From positions 248,001 to 312,000 of the forward strand of contig JAEBUN010000032.1 in NCBI GenBank assembly GCA_023014365.1: a stretch of 64,000 nt of DNA. Direction: 5' to 3'. Source of the stretch: Lepiota brunneoincarnata (taxonomy: Eukaryota > Basidiomycota > Agaricomycetes > Agaricales > Agaricaceae). The notes below the pieces were generated by a model that saw only the letters and a list, made by a program, of their open reading frames with translations, was not told where the DNA came from and ran no database searches. Every line of letters begins with the position of its first letter. Position 1 is the first letter of the stretch. Of the stretch, positions 44,597-56,553 are shown piece by piece. The position numbers and the translations under genes were made by a program.

Positions 44597-47500
44597 TAAA
44601 GGGTTCAAGGAAGGAGCTGGCTCTGAAGAAGAAGGTCGCCTTCGCCAGGGGACAGACTCCTGAGGACACGTTGGATTCCGAGCAATCAGAAGAATCAGAA
44701 AATGAGGAAATAGGGCAGACAACGGAGAAACCACCGTGTGCAGCAGCAGGGGAATTACCATATAGGAATGTGAAACCACTGTGCCCAGTCGTTGAGGTAC
44801 CACCACTGCCTGTCAGAAGGATGGAATCATCCAAGAAGGAGCTTGTGTATAAGCACCAGGCCCCTATAGAGAGGAATGTCAATGTTGAGGAAGTACTCAG
44901 CAGGGTATTGAAGTGAGAAGCCTCAGTATCGCATGGAGAACTCTTGGCATTGTCACCTTTATACAGGAACACTTATAGAGAGTGAATTATGAGAAAACGG
45001 GTACCCACAAATCAAAGCTTAATAGCAGGAGTTGGGCCCTTGGAAGATGATACAGAACATGTGGAACTTAATGGTGGGCAGGTACAGGTCATGATAACGG
45101 AGTTAGCAGATGGTTCTCAGAAGTACAATACAGTGCTCCGAGAAGGCTCAGCAACCCAAGCCTGGGTAGCTCAGGATCCAATCATGCAGTACTTGGAGTC
45201 ACTTCCCAGAAGAGACAGGGGACGGCAAGTGTTTATTGCTAAAGAATGTGAACCATTGAGAGTAGTTCCAACTCTGATAAATGGGATTAGGCAGGAAGAA
45301 GCCTTGCTAGATAGTGGGTCACAGATCATATCCATGAGTCAGGAAGTGGCAATTGCATGTCAAATTTCTTGGGACCCAGACACTATGATTAATTTGCAGA
45401 GTGCAAATGGGCAGGTTGAAAAGACTTGTGGGTTGGCAAAAAATGTAGGCTTTACCTGTGGGGGGAGTCACAATCTATTTGCAAGTTCACATCGTTTGTA
45501 ATCCCACATATCAAGTACTCCTGGGATGGCCATTTGATGTAATGATGGCTAGTGAAGTCAGGAATAGCGCCAGTGGCAAGCAAACCTTGGTTATTACAGA
45601 CCCAAATACCAGAGAAAGGGCTGTGTTGCCAACTTATGCTCAAGGAGAGTGTAATCCTCTTAAGCTTAGAGAAAACAGTCAAAATTTTCAAGAAACCTTG
45701 ATGAGTTGACTAAGGGACAAGGAGAGGTGGCTTGTATAATAGACTATGATGATGAGAAGGGCCCTGTCATTGCACAAACACTAAGCTTAGCAAAAGGAAG
45801 CTTCTCAGAGGCTGAGCTACAGCTAATGTTCATTGACCAAGTCATACACGATGAGGACTGTCCACAAGAAGATAAAGCGACAGCGTTATTGTGCCTAGGT
45901 CGCATAGCCAATGTGCAGGGCACCGAGGACCAGGGAATAACTGTCTTCAAAACTGAAGAAGATGATGGAGATACAGTACAATGCCTGGCTGATAAGAAAT
46001 ATAAACCAGTCACCTTAAAAGTGAGGCCAGTGTTGGGTGATTTACCAGAGAGATTCAGGATAAAATGAGAAATAAAAGGGGACCCGCTGGCAGAAATGCC
46101 TGAGCTTAGCATGCATCCTCCAGAATTTGTCCCAACAGGCAGATATACTGAGGAGCATAAGCTTAAGCTGGACAAAGCCCATGCTGGGGATTTCTTGTGG
46201 CCAGAGGAAAGAAAGCTGATGCACCACATTATGATGCTTCAAGAGAAGGCATTCGCCTGGACAGATGAGGAAAAGGGATGTTTTAGGGAGGATTTCTTCC
46301 TGCCAATTGAGATACCAATGGTAGAACATACTCCGTGGGTTGAAAAGCCCATTCAGATTCCACCAGCAATCTATGATGAAGTCTGTGCCATTATAAAAAG
46401 AAAGATTAGTGCTGGTGTATATGAGCCATCAAACTCATCCTATAGATCCAGATGGTTCTGTGTGGTAAAGAAAGATGGAAAAAGTTTGAGACTGGTACAC
46501 AGCTTGGAACCACTGAACAGAGTAACAATAGCACATTCAGGGCTGCCACCAGCAATGGAAGATTTGGCAATACACTTTGCAGGCAGAGCTTGCAGAGGCA
46601 TTCTGGACCTGTATGTTGGGCATGACAAGTGATTGTTAGCTGAGTTGTCTCAGGACTTAACAACATTCCAAACACCTTTTGGAGTGCTGCGCTTAGTAAT
46701 GCTACCTATGGGATGGACCAATTCAGTGCCTATATTTCACAAGGATGTAACAGTGATCCTAGCCAGTGAGATACCAGAATACATGATGCCATACATAGAT
46801 GATGTACCTATCAGAGGACTGAAAACCAGATACAAGCTGTCAGATGGCACTGAAGAGACATTGAAAAAGAACCCAGGGATCCGACAATTTGTATGGGAAC
46901 ACATGCAGATGGTCAATAGGATTCTACAGAGGATGAAATACATAGGGGGAACCTTCTCTGGGCCCAAGACGACTATCTGCACTGATGAAATCACCGTAGT
47001 GGGTTTTGAATGCTCATATAAAGGATGGTTGCCTTCCACAGACACCATTGGAAAGATATTAAGATGGGGGGACTGCAAGAATGTCTCCAAGCTAAGGGGT
47101 TTTCTAGGAACAGCTACGCACTGCAGGAATCATATCCCAAAGTTCATAGCCATTGCTGCACCTCTATACAAAAAGCTTAAGAAGGGACAAGAGTTTGAAT
47201 GGGGAGAAAACAAATGGAAAGTGCAGCAGGAGCTGAAAGATGCAATTCAGTGCTGTTTCCTGACCAGGAACCCCAAATTTCCGAGTAAACAACCCATAGT
47301 AGTAGCCATGGATACCTCATGGAGGGCGGTGGGATACTATATATATCAGAGAGATGTAGAAGATGCTAAGCTTATACATTATGTGAAGTTTGGGTCAATA
47401 TTATTGGATGAGAGACAGCAGAGGTATTCTCAGCCCAAGTGAGAGCTATGCAGCTTAAGAATGGTGCTGGAACAGGAGAAATATTTATTGTGGGGATTGA

Positions 47501-49455
47501 GAAATCTAGTAGTGGAAACTGATGTGAAGTTTCTCTTTGGGATGTTAAACAACCCAGGAAAACTCCTGAATGCTACTGTAAACCGTTGGGTGGACTTCAT
47601 TAGATTGTTCCACTTCACACTAGTACACAAAGAAGGGAAGACATTTGGGCCAGATGGACTGTCCAGATGACGTTACTATCCCAGTGATGAGACAGCCCAT
47701 CATTTTGACAATGGATCCGAGGATGAGGGAGAGGAGTTCAAGTTGATCAAAGAAGATCTGGGGGCTGCAGATCCGTTACCCTTGGAAGCCTTCTGTGATG
47801 AGATTGACAGTCGCTCTGGCTCCAACCAGGGGCTGGCACGTGATGTGTATGATTTTGAGTATGAACTGGATCAAGCTCAGGAAGAGTACTTGGATGAACA
47901 ACAGGCTAAGCTTAGGGTTATAGAAGACCCAGCGTGCCCAGAAAACCACTGACAAGTACTAAGCTTAATGATGGATGTCAGGCTAGTGCCAGATTTTGAA
48001 GAGGAAAAGTTGACTGAGATAGAGGAAGCATATGATGAATTGCGTAGGACAGATACAGCATGAATACAAGATGGAAGAATACCCAAAGTCAGGGAATTCC
48101 TGAAAACAGGGGGCAGTAGCGCAGCTGAAGGCTGGGATGAGCCAGATCTGCATAAGCTTAAGTATATGGTGGAGCATTTCTTCTTGGATGAAGAGGGGAG
48201 ACTGTATAGGACGAGTCCTAGCGGTCAACATCAGCTAGTAGTGGATAAGGAGCAGCATATGTATATGTTGCGAGCCAGCCATGACTTCCTAGGACACAGA
48301 GGAATATATGCAACCACTAAGCTTATAATGCAGAGATTCTGGTGGCCAGAAGTTGAAGGAGACATAGCTTGGTATGTGCAATCGTGCCATCTATGCCAGC
48401 AACGGCAAAAGGCAATCATCGAGATGCCACCAATAGTAATGCCCACACCATCAATATTCCAAGTGCTACATGTGGACATGCTACATATGACACCAAGTTC
48501 TAATGGGTGTAGCTACATTGTGCATGGAAGGTGTGGACTGTCATCCTGGATGGAGGCAAAAGCTTTGAGAAAAGAGAATGCTAGTTTGATTGTGCAGTGG
48601 TTATTTGAAGATATTATTTGCCGATGGGGCTGTATAGTGAAGATTGTCATGGACAACAGTTCTCCATTTAAGAAAGCTGTTTGATGGCTGGAAGAAAAAT
48701 ATGGGATAAAAGGAGTAACAATATCTCCTTACAATTCCAAAGCGAACGGGATTATTGAGAGAGCCCACTGGGATGTGCGGCAAATGTTGTACAAAGCTAC
48801 AGATGGAGATGTCAAAAAGTGGTATTGGCACCTACTGCACATTATGTGGGCAGATTGGATAACCATTAGAAAAGGAATGGGGTGTTCCCCGTACTTTCTG
48901 GTAACCAGAGCGCACCTGACGCTACCTCTGGATGTCAAAGAGGCCACTTGGCTAGTACAACTACCGAATAAGTACTTAACCACGGCTGAGTTGATAGGAT
49001 ACCGAGCTCAGGCTTTGGCAAAACATGTTTGGCATGGTGAGGAGGTGCATCAGCATGTTTCAGACACTAAGCTTAGCAAGGCTTGGGAGATGGAACAACA
49101 AGCAGCACATAAGATAAAAGATTATCGCTTTGGCCCAGGAGATTTAGTATTAGTGAGAAACACAGCTATAGAGAGCTCAGCAGACAGGAAGATGAAACCC
49201 AGGTATCTAGGACCCATGGTGGTCATATCTAGATCAAAGGGAGGATCATATATCCTGGCAGAGTTGGATAGTTCTGTATGGCAGAATAAAGTGGCGGCGT
49301 TCAGAGTAATTCCCTACTTAGCCAGAAAACATATGCCATTGCCGCTGGAGTTACAAGAGTTGTTAGATCTGTCGCCAGAGGGACTGAAGACCCTGGAGGA
49401 GACTACTGAGGATGAGCCTAGTGACAGATGGGAGCCAGAAGAGTTGGAGGGATAG
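44597..49455 (+). pseudogene. pol: pol of gypsy copy 2, many CGA-to-TGA stops
   Basis: The protease motif is intact: EEALLDSGSQIISMS (about 45,297-45,341). RT has EHTPWVEKPIQIPPAIYDEV, SYRSRWFCVVKKDGKSLRLV and YIDD (about 46,793). RNase H has VVAMDTSWRAVGYYIYQ (about 47,300) and integrase CHLCQQRQKA (about 48,388), VMDNSSPFKKAV (about 48,649; the motif is usually TDNG) and [13 protein letters not shown] (about 48,750). Stops at 44,914, 46,066, 46,630, 47,440, 47,668, 47,950 and 48,682 are TGA where copy 1 or copy 3 has CGA. Otherwise long frames remain open. The C-terminal 140 residues run free to TAG at 49,455. Confidence 0.88.
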
Positions 49456-49523
49456 AAAAAACCTGATATTGTGGACAGAACTATCTACTTATCGAAGGAA
49501 AACTATCCTGGGGACTGTAAAAG

Positions 49524-49734
49524 CATTAAGCTTAAGCAAGGGAGGACTTGTCCAAGTTGGAGAGGTTGTGCAAAAGGCTTTTGAGATGGATGCGCTCTTG
49601 AATGAGGAATTGGAACCTCTTTAAGTTGGCTTTGAGCGAGGGAATAGCATTGATGAAGTCCCGGCTGAGCAAATTGAGGTTGCATTTGACTGACCAAGTG
49701 TTGTCACCACAAGATTCGGACTTGTACTCATTGT
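49524..49734 (-). pseudogene. Antisense gene Y, 3' remnant in copy 2
   Basis: The last exon of gene Y (compare 58,342-58,586) is recognisable on the minus strand up to the LTR of copy 3 at 49,735. All upstream exons and gene X are missing from this copy. Confidence 0.7.
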
Positions 49735-51037
49735 TGAAAAGGTGGTGGAACTTTCGTTGGTTTTAATATAGATAGTGGGCTTGTTTTCACTAAGCTTAGC
49801 CGCAATTCGATAAGCTTAAGCTAATACAAGTGGAATGAGATAGATAATGAACAGTTTCGTCTTTTAGGGTGTTCTGGGGGTGTGTTCTGACAGCAAAATT
49901 CAAGAGAGTAGTGTTTTTAGAGGTTAACAAACAGCCGTTGAAGTTATCTTAGCCGTACGGTGCAACAATGAAAGGACAATCCCTGCCAATTCAAAGCGCT
50001 GGGTCTCTGGTCTCTGGTCTCTGGTCTCTGAACTCTGGTCTCTGTCTCTGTCTCTGTCTCTAGCACTCTGGAACTCTAAACTCTAAACTCTGGTCTCTGT
50101 CTCTGTCTCTGGGTTGGTCGACGACTGAAGAAATCACACTTAACGACGCACACTAAATAGCCCTCTGAAACTGTTCTTGATCACGGCTCGCAGACTTGCA
50201 TGTGGAAGCGGGGGTGAGACCTCTTGCTTCTTCATGAACAAGTGCGACCGTATTTATATTGTTTGGATACATACGAGAGATAGTAAATATGAAATAGAAA
50301 ACAATAAGCTTAATTGTTACAGGCACTGTAGAATATTTTGGAAGGTTCGGCAGCATTTCTACCTCACCCTGGGTTATGGGTTTTTCTCTGATTAACGAAT
50401 GGCAATCCAGCCAGACATGTTCTGTGCTCGTCTGCATTATTCTGCGTCCATGTGAGCGCGTTAAGTTTCCGGATCAATTATGATCGGAATGTATAGCGGA
50501 TGGACAATTCCTTGATCCGTTGTAATTAATCTCAGTTAAGCAGTATGCCGAAGTGCCGGGACCCCCAAAGCACTCGTTAATTAGGAGTCTTTGATATTTC
50601 TAGGGTTTTGGGCATCGGGTATTGCCTCCCGAACGTTGGACATTCCGTTCCGTGGTCCGGTCATCATTATTGAACTTGCTATAGACGTAATACGCCTGCG
50701 ACAGCCACTAGGTACATTCTTTTATGTTCAAACGCATTCGGGTTCATCAGAAAACTGCTCGTAAGGTCCCTTGATGCGACCGGGGTATACTCGATAGGCT
50801 ATGTAGCGCCCTGAATCCCTCCGGAGAGCATTCTGATAGCTTGGTTCACTAAGCTTAGTGATAATGAGCTGGTTTGAACACTTCCGAGGCTCGAATATCC
50901 TCAGTTCAGTCGAACTGGCTACTACGGGATATAGTACCAATCCTCTATAGAGTTCTTTAATGATATAGCCAATGATTCTATGTAGAGAATCGTTCCAGAG
51001 TACAGAATTCATGTATAGGCGTGAAATCGGCGTATCA
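49735..51037 (-). repeat. 3' LTR of gypsy copy 3
   Basis: 1,303 bases; on the minus strand TGATACGCCGATTTCACGCC to TTTTCA. It contains a long CAGAGA tract (about 50,010-50,120) and the conserved 94-residue ORF at 51,012-50,728. TAAGCTTA lies at about 49,792, 49,812, 50,307 and 50,852. Confidence 0.92.
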
Positions 51038-51048
51038 TCTCCCCCTAA
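51038..51048 (-). promoter_or_regulatory. Polypurine tract of gypsy copy 3
   Basis: On the minus strand TTAGGGGGAGA directly precedes the LTR start TGATACGCC. It is identical to the tract of copy 1. Confidence 0.85.
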
Positions 51049-51364
51049 CCAAATTGCTGACTGTCCTCAGTCATTATCTCCTTCAAATTCGCAGTATCTG
51101 AGTCTCTCTGATGTGCTCTATGGTCTAGAACGTTCACCAGCCTCGAGGGTAGCGCACTTTCGCTAAGCTTATTTCAGAATGATGTCATGTCACCGAGTTT
51201 AAATGTATAGATCAACTTCTTGTCGCTATAGCTTAAATTTTTATCTCGTTATTGGGTCTTTTAAATGTCCCAAGGTCTCGTTTCATCTCTTTCATTCTCC
51301 CTCTCACTTCTTACTCGTCTATCCTGCTTGCATACTCACTTTTTAACGCCCACTTCTATCAACA

Positions 51365-54300
51365 ATGGACAGAGACACGCGCAGCAGCAAACATGCTCGC
51401 TATGAGGAGGACTCGGACTCTTCTTCCAGTAAGTAGAGTTCGAGTTACAGTTTTCTCTGTTTTCTTAACCTGTTTTCAGGCTACCCTGGGCCAAGCAGCG
51501 CCTCAACAGCTTCCCAAGGCGCGCCTTCATCATCGATCGCGCAACGTAAGTCGCGTTGTTGCACCGCAAAATCATTTCATTTGTGAAACACTAGCTAATA
51601 AAGTAACTAACTCTCCGTTACTGAATAATATGAGTATATGGCCATGGTCAGACACTGGGTGCGAGAGATTTAGAATACTATCTAAAATATGTGAAGGCGG
51701 ACATCTCAGAAACAGAACCAGAACACCCAGACAAGTAAAAGTGATGTTAACTAACTTATGGGTGACAAGGCTATGGAAGAATGACTCTGGTATGAATGTA
51801 CCCGAGCATTGTATCCGATACCATGTTAACTAAGATATTAGTTAAGATACTCATGACTGCACAAAAAGACCCATTTCTTCGCCTCTGCCCTAGAAAGCGG
51901 ACGAGTCGCAACACCTATGTCATCCGGATAGTACCTAGTCATAATAACAGGTCTGGGAGTGAATCTTGACAAAAGAATGTAGGGATTAGCTGAATGCCCT
52001 GACAAGAATGTCCCCTTGAAACGGTTCTGATGATATTGAAACCTAAGGGATTGAATGGGGGTATCCCCGAGGGTACTCAGGGAAGGATGCCCCCTCATAG
52101 AAACAAAAAGAGATCAGAAATGATGAACTAGAAAATGAAGATTGATAAGAATAGAATAAGCTAATTAATTCTAGTGTTAGTCTACTACCTGAAGACTATG
52201 GAAGTGGACTTTAGAACATTAGGGTTGAAAAGCTCAGGTGTGGAGAGTCCGAGAATAAAATAAAAACCAATAGATAAACGTTAGCGAGGAAACTCGCTAA
52301 CCCGGCTGGCTGTGATATAAATAGCCAGGCACCTAGGGAGCAAGTCCCTGAGAGCAAATTGATGTCGCTGATATCGGAACTCCTAGAATGATGCTCCTAA
52401 ATGATGAGGAGACAATAAAATGATGAAGCTGAAGGCTTGTTTCAGGTATACCCATAAGTTAATTGTATATTGTTATAAAAACTTGTCTGTAAATTACATG
52501 GGAGGCAAGAAACCGCTTGCCTATTTCCCCCCCCTGATTGTATGGTTGATTAGGATAAGAATATAAAGCAATTTTACACGATTTTCTTCGGTCATAAGAC
52601 CACCAGAGACTTAAAGAGTTATACTCTTTAAAACCAGACCCTTTGAAACAATTGAGATATTGACAGACCCTTCTGCTTGACTCGAGAACTGAATACGAGT
52701 TGCTATGCCTCTTCGGTTCTTAAGTAGAAAAGTTCACTAACTTCCGTTTCTTTGGGTTCCTCTTAGAGGCCTTGCCTCAGAAGTATACCATTGAATTGTA
52801 GAGCTGTTTAATTGAGAAGCGAACATAGTATGCTAGGGCCCGTTGAAAATGCTGTCCACTAGGTCTATCTAGTTTAAAGATACTTACTGCAGGAGCTCGC
52901 TAGAAGCCTGTTTTGCTGAGTGGTATAAAAGTTTTATTGCCTTGTTCAGAAGCTGTAGTGTGCTAGGGCCCGTTAGATAACACCGTCCGCTAGGCCTACT
53001 AGCTTAAAGACACTTACTGCAGGAGCTTGTCAAAAGCCTGTCTCGCTGGGTAGTGTAAATTTACAGTATTGTCAAGAGAAAAGGACGTAGTACGCTAGGG
53101 CCCGTTAGAATACGTTGTCTGCTAGGTCTACGGAGGTTCACTGATTGTGAAAGCTTGCGTTTTGCCTGACTTATCGAATCGTGAAGATATTAGTTAACAT
53201 ATTATATAGCAACGACCGTCAAAAGTTCCCATTGTATTCAGATAGAACAACTGTCTGTCTAGTTGGAGACTAAGAGAATAACGTACCAAAACCCTAAAAA
53301 CACTAGAATTGAATATATTTCTGGAGATCTGTGACAACCTCTCCCCCACGAACTTATAAAGTCGGAATTAGCGAACCTGTTAACGAACTTCGTTTTCAAT
53401 CTCGTAAAGTAATCCGCATTTCAGCGTTTTCCCCTGTTCTCATTGTCTTTACTTATGTTTTCTCTACTTTTAGGTCTCACTATTCGCCTCCCGGTGCGTT
53501 GCAACCTCCTATCTCAATGGGAACCACCAGCACCGCGTACTAGGAGAGCTAGAGGAGGGCGAGGAGCCCAAGGAGCTTGCAGAAATTGTCAGGTGGGTGT
53601 GGCAAGGACCCCTCCTCCACCGTACTCTCCGCCTCATGCACCAACTCCTCCGCCGGCCTCTCCCTTGTCTGCTCCAGTGCCAAGGTGCATGATTTCCATC
53701 GCATCATTGTGCAATCCAACCGACGAGCGTTCTGCCGGATTTTCCACAGAACCCTCGTCAGGTATCCCCGTTGGCGGTGATACGCCGATTTCACACCTAT
53801 ACATGAATTCCGTACTCCGGAACGATTCTCTACATAGAATCATTGGCTATATCATTAAAGAACTCTATAGAGGATTGGTACTATGTCCCGTAGTAGCCAG
53901 TTCGACCGAATTGAGGATATTCGAGCCTTGGAAGTGTTCAAACCAGTTCATTATCACTAAGCTTAGTGAACCAAACTATCGGAACACTTTCCAGAGGGAT
54001 TCAGGACTCTACATAGTCTATTGAGTATACTCCGGTCGCATCAAGGGACCTTACGAGCAGTTTTCTGATGAACCCGGATGCGTTTGAATATAAAGAATGT
54101 ACCTAGCGGCTGTCGCAGGAGTATTACATCGAAAGCGAGCCCAATAATGATGACCGGACCACGGAACGGAACGTTCAACGTTCGGGAGGCGACACCCGAT
54201 GCCCAAAACCCTAGAAATATCAAAGACTCCTAATTAACGAGTGCTTTGTGGGTCCCGGCACCTTGGCCTATTGCTTAACTGAGATTAATTACAACGGATC

Positions 54301-56553
54301 AAGGGACTGTCCATCCGCTATACATTCCGATCATAATTGATCCGGAGTCTTAACGCGCTTGCGTGGACGCAGAATAATGCAGACGAGCACGAAACACGTC
54401 TGGCTGGATTGCCATTCGTTAATCAGAGAAAAACCCATAACCCAGGGCAAGGTAGAAATGCTGCCGAACCTTCCAAAATGTTCTACAGTGCCTGTAACAA
54501 TTAAGCTTATTGTTTTCTATTTCATATTTACTATCTCTCGTATGTATCTAAACAATATAAATACGGTCGCACTTGTTTGTGGAGAAGCAAGAGGTCTCAC
54601 CCCCGCTTCCACACGCAAGTCTGCGAGCCGTGATCAAGAACGGTTTCAGAGGGCTATTTAGTGTGCGTCGTTAAGTGTGAATTCTTCGGTCGTCGACCAA
54701 CCCAGAGACAGAGACAGAGACCAGAGTTCAGAGTTTAGAGTTCCAGAGTGCTAGAGGCAGAGACAGAGACAGAGACCAGAGACCAGAGACTAGAGACCCC
54801 GCGCTTTGAATTGACAGGGATTGTCCTTTCATTGTTGCACCGTACGGCTAAGATAACTTCAACGGCTGTTCGTTAACCTCTAAAACACTACTCTCTTGAA
54901 TTTCGCTGTCAGAACGCACCCCCAGAACACCCTAAAAGACGAAACTGTTCCTTATCTATCTCATTCCACTTGTATTAGCTTAAGCTTATCGAATTTCGGC
55001 TAAGCTTAGTGAAAACAAGCCCACTATCCATATTAAAACATACGAACGTTTCTACCTTTTCAGCGGGCCCTCTGGTGGATTGTCCACAGAGGCCTCGTCA
55101 AGTTTAATGTCGCTGCCCCCTCTTGCCATCTCTCTGTGCTCCTTTGATGGTGAAGGCTTGCTGGTGCTCCCTCCCCTGGGTATTGCATCAGGTTCAGAGG
55201 TGCCGGGCCCTTCAACAAACCGCCCCTCCTCTCCCGTAGCCTCTTTGACTGTTTCAATGTGTAAGCTTAGTCTTTTACAAGGTATATTTGTCCTTTCTGC
55301 TAACTTCCGCTTTAGCGCATATCCCAGCTGCCCTGAAAGAAAAACAGAAGGCGAAACCATCGACGCCGCCCCCTACGCCTCTATTTTTGGCAAATTCAAA
55401 CTCGCCATCGCATTCTCCAGTCCCTGAGGTCTCTCAAGCCGACCTCTTTAAAATTTTTAGCTGGTCCTTGTCTCTGGATGGGCAACATGTGCTGGCTTTG
55501 CCTAGGTGCCCAACACCATCACCACCTCACTTAGCTGGCGCTCCAGTCGCATCTCCCGCAAGCACCGTGGAGATTTCTCCTTTGCCAGATTTGGAGCTCC
55601 TTCTGGAGCCTTCGCCTGCCCCTCAAGAACCGACTTTTGTTTTTCAAGATGCGTTCTTAGCTTCTCCAACCCCCGTCCCTTCTCGTTTGCCTAGCCCGGT
55701 GGTTCCGGAGATCCATCAAGAGTCCCCTCATGCTGGCCTGTCGTGTCAACAACACGTCCTTTCGTCCAAGAAGAGTTCCAACACGTGGACGAAGAAATAC
55801 GTTCCCCAGGCTCGCATTCGGTGCTCTGAGGCCAAAATTATTTGGGACCATGGATACCGGCACCCAGTCCCGCTCTTTTGTGAGGACTTTCCTAGGCTGC
55901 TGGCAGCTAGCCAGCTTTTGGTATGCTCACCAAGTTTTCTCATGGTTCCTTACTGACGGCTTTGACATCTGCTCCAGTACATGCCACCTCGGTCTCGGTG
56001 TCCTTCTTGCGCTGCTTGTAAGTTGGAGTGCGAGCCTCTGGGCAAGGGTAAGAAGTGTCACAGCTGCAACTTGTACAACTACCCTTGTACCTTCGTGGAC
56101 CATCCCCGGGTTTCGGCCAGCGTTGCGAACGCCCTGGTTACATCCTCACTGACCAGTGAATACCGTAAGTTTCTCTGTTCACTATTTTTCCCTTTTCTTA
56201 TTCTCTTTATTTTTCTAGATCTGGCCACGTTCGCGCGTGTTGTGTCCTCTAGCTCGGTCAGCCTGGAGGCGAACCGCGTCGCTTACGAGGCTTCGGCATT
56301 TCACCACCGCCATGTAGTTTACCAATTTGTCCAGGAGATGCAAGCTACCAGGACTGCCTTGGATGGTAATGACGTGGCTTTTGTAGAGATGGGTATGGCC
56401 GACTCCCTTGAAGACGTCCGGGCGTTCTTTGAGTTCACCAACAACTTTCCGGGGGTCCCAACATACGAGGAATTCGAGGAGCTCAAATCGCTTCTCTTCC
56501 TCGCTTTCCCAATGACTCAGGATCCAGAGTCTGTTCTAGAAGACCTTGAGTGA
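51365..56553 (+). CDS. Antisense gene X: Zn2Cys6-like protein encoded within the retrotransposon
   Basis: The gene runs opposite to pol, between pol and the polypurine tract. Exons: 51,365-51,428 (MDRDTRSSKHARYEEDSDSS), 51,480-51,545, 53,474-53,777 joined to 55,067-55,260 across a later solo LTR, 55,316-55,920, 55,978-56,164 and 56,219-56,553. All introns are GT-AG and every phase fits, giving 584 residues with no internal stop. Residues about 45-205 are Pro/Ser-rich. The fifth exon encodes MPPRSRCPSCAACKLECEPL and continues to HSCNLYNYPC: C-X2-C-X6-C-X8-C-X2-C-X6-C, the spacing of fungal Zn2Cys6 clusters (residues about 419-448). The acidic C-terminus (SLEDVRAFFEF, PTYEEFEELKSLLF) may be helical. 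It could be a regulator or silencing-defence protein of the element; no family is recognised. The copia fragment lies in intron 2. Confidence 0.75.
51824..53336 (-). repeat. Copia-type LTR
   Basis: About 1.51 kb, TG...CA ended on the minus strand, preceded by a purine-rich tract and followed by TGGTATCGGATAC. The 3' end AGTTAACA and an internal TGTTAACTAATATC (53,199) make a 10-base inverted repeat, so the true 5' end could instead be 53,199. No TAAGCTTA occurs in it. Confidence 0.6.
52835..53140. repeat. Three tandem units in the copia-type LTR
   Basis: Three units of roughly 120-130 bases share TGCTAGGGCCCGTT (or CGCTAGGGCCCGTT), then GCTAGGTCTAC-like words. The first two also share CTTACTGCAGGAGCT and AAAGCCTGT. 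They differ by substitutions and small indels. Arrays like this in LTRs can be enhancer-like; that is inference. Confidence 0.75.
53778..55062 (+). mobile_element. Solo LTR, family B, in exon 3 of gene X
   Basis: 1,285 bases, TGATACGCCGATTTCACACC to TTCTACCTTTTCA, with a perfect 4-base duplication GCGG (53,774-53,777 and 55,063-55,066). Removing it and one GCGG restores the exon-3 frame of gene X, which is also seen uninterrupted in copy 1 (about 38,400). Confidence 0.95.

Larger units (their letters stand above)
41873..44599 (+). pseudogene. gag: gag of gypsy copy 2, disrupted
   Basis: The N-terminal half (to 42,518) ends DASKPQTLRNYLWMLERL, where the family-A LTR is inserted. The frame resumes at 43,221 with INWAVSYVDQDIHEEWMSFA. 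The zinc knuckle is KCFYCWLLGHSWLFCLD (about 44,048). The final frame ends GTKTWNLELGF at TAA 44,597-44,599, right after the heptamer GGGTTTC (44,590-44,596). Stops and indels: TGA at 41,985 (CGA in copy 1), a frameshift near 43,620 and another near 44,290. Confidence 0.8.
40676..49734 (+). mobile_element. Ty3/gypsy retrotransposon, family B, copy 2 (3' truncated)
   Basis: Layout: 5' LTR 40,676-41,846, primer-binding site, gag (with a family-A solo LTR at 42,519-43,215), pol to 49,455, then the first 200 or so bases of the antisense-gene region. It is cut at 49,734 by the opposite-facing LTR of copy 3. This is the copy most depleted of CpG: at least eight of its stops are TGA where another copy has CGA. 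Confidence 0.9.
51556..53426 (-). mobile_element. Copia-type LTR fragment inserted in intron 2 of gene X
   Basis: Gene X of copy 1 shows the empty site (GTAAGTCGCGTTTTCCCC). Here 1.87 kb separates GTCGCG from TTTTCCCC, with GCG on both sides. On the minus strand it reads: about 90 bases, a polypurine tract GTGGGGGAGAGG (about 53,350-53,338), an LTR from TGTCACAG (53,336) to AGTTAACA (51,824), then TGGTATCGGATAC, which resembles an initiator-Met-tRNA primer site, and 255 more bases. So one LTR is flanked by element 3' sequence outside and 5' leader inside. No coding region is recognisable. Confidence 0.6.
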
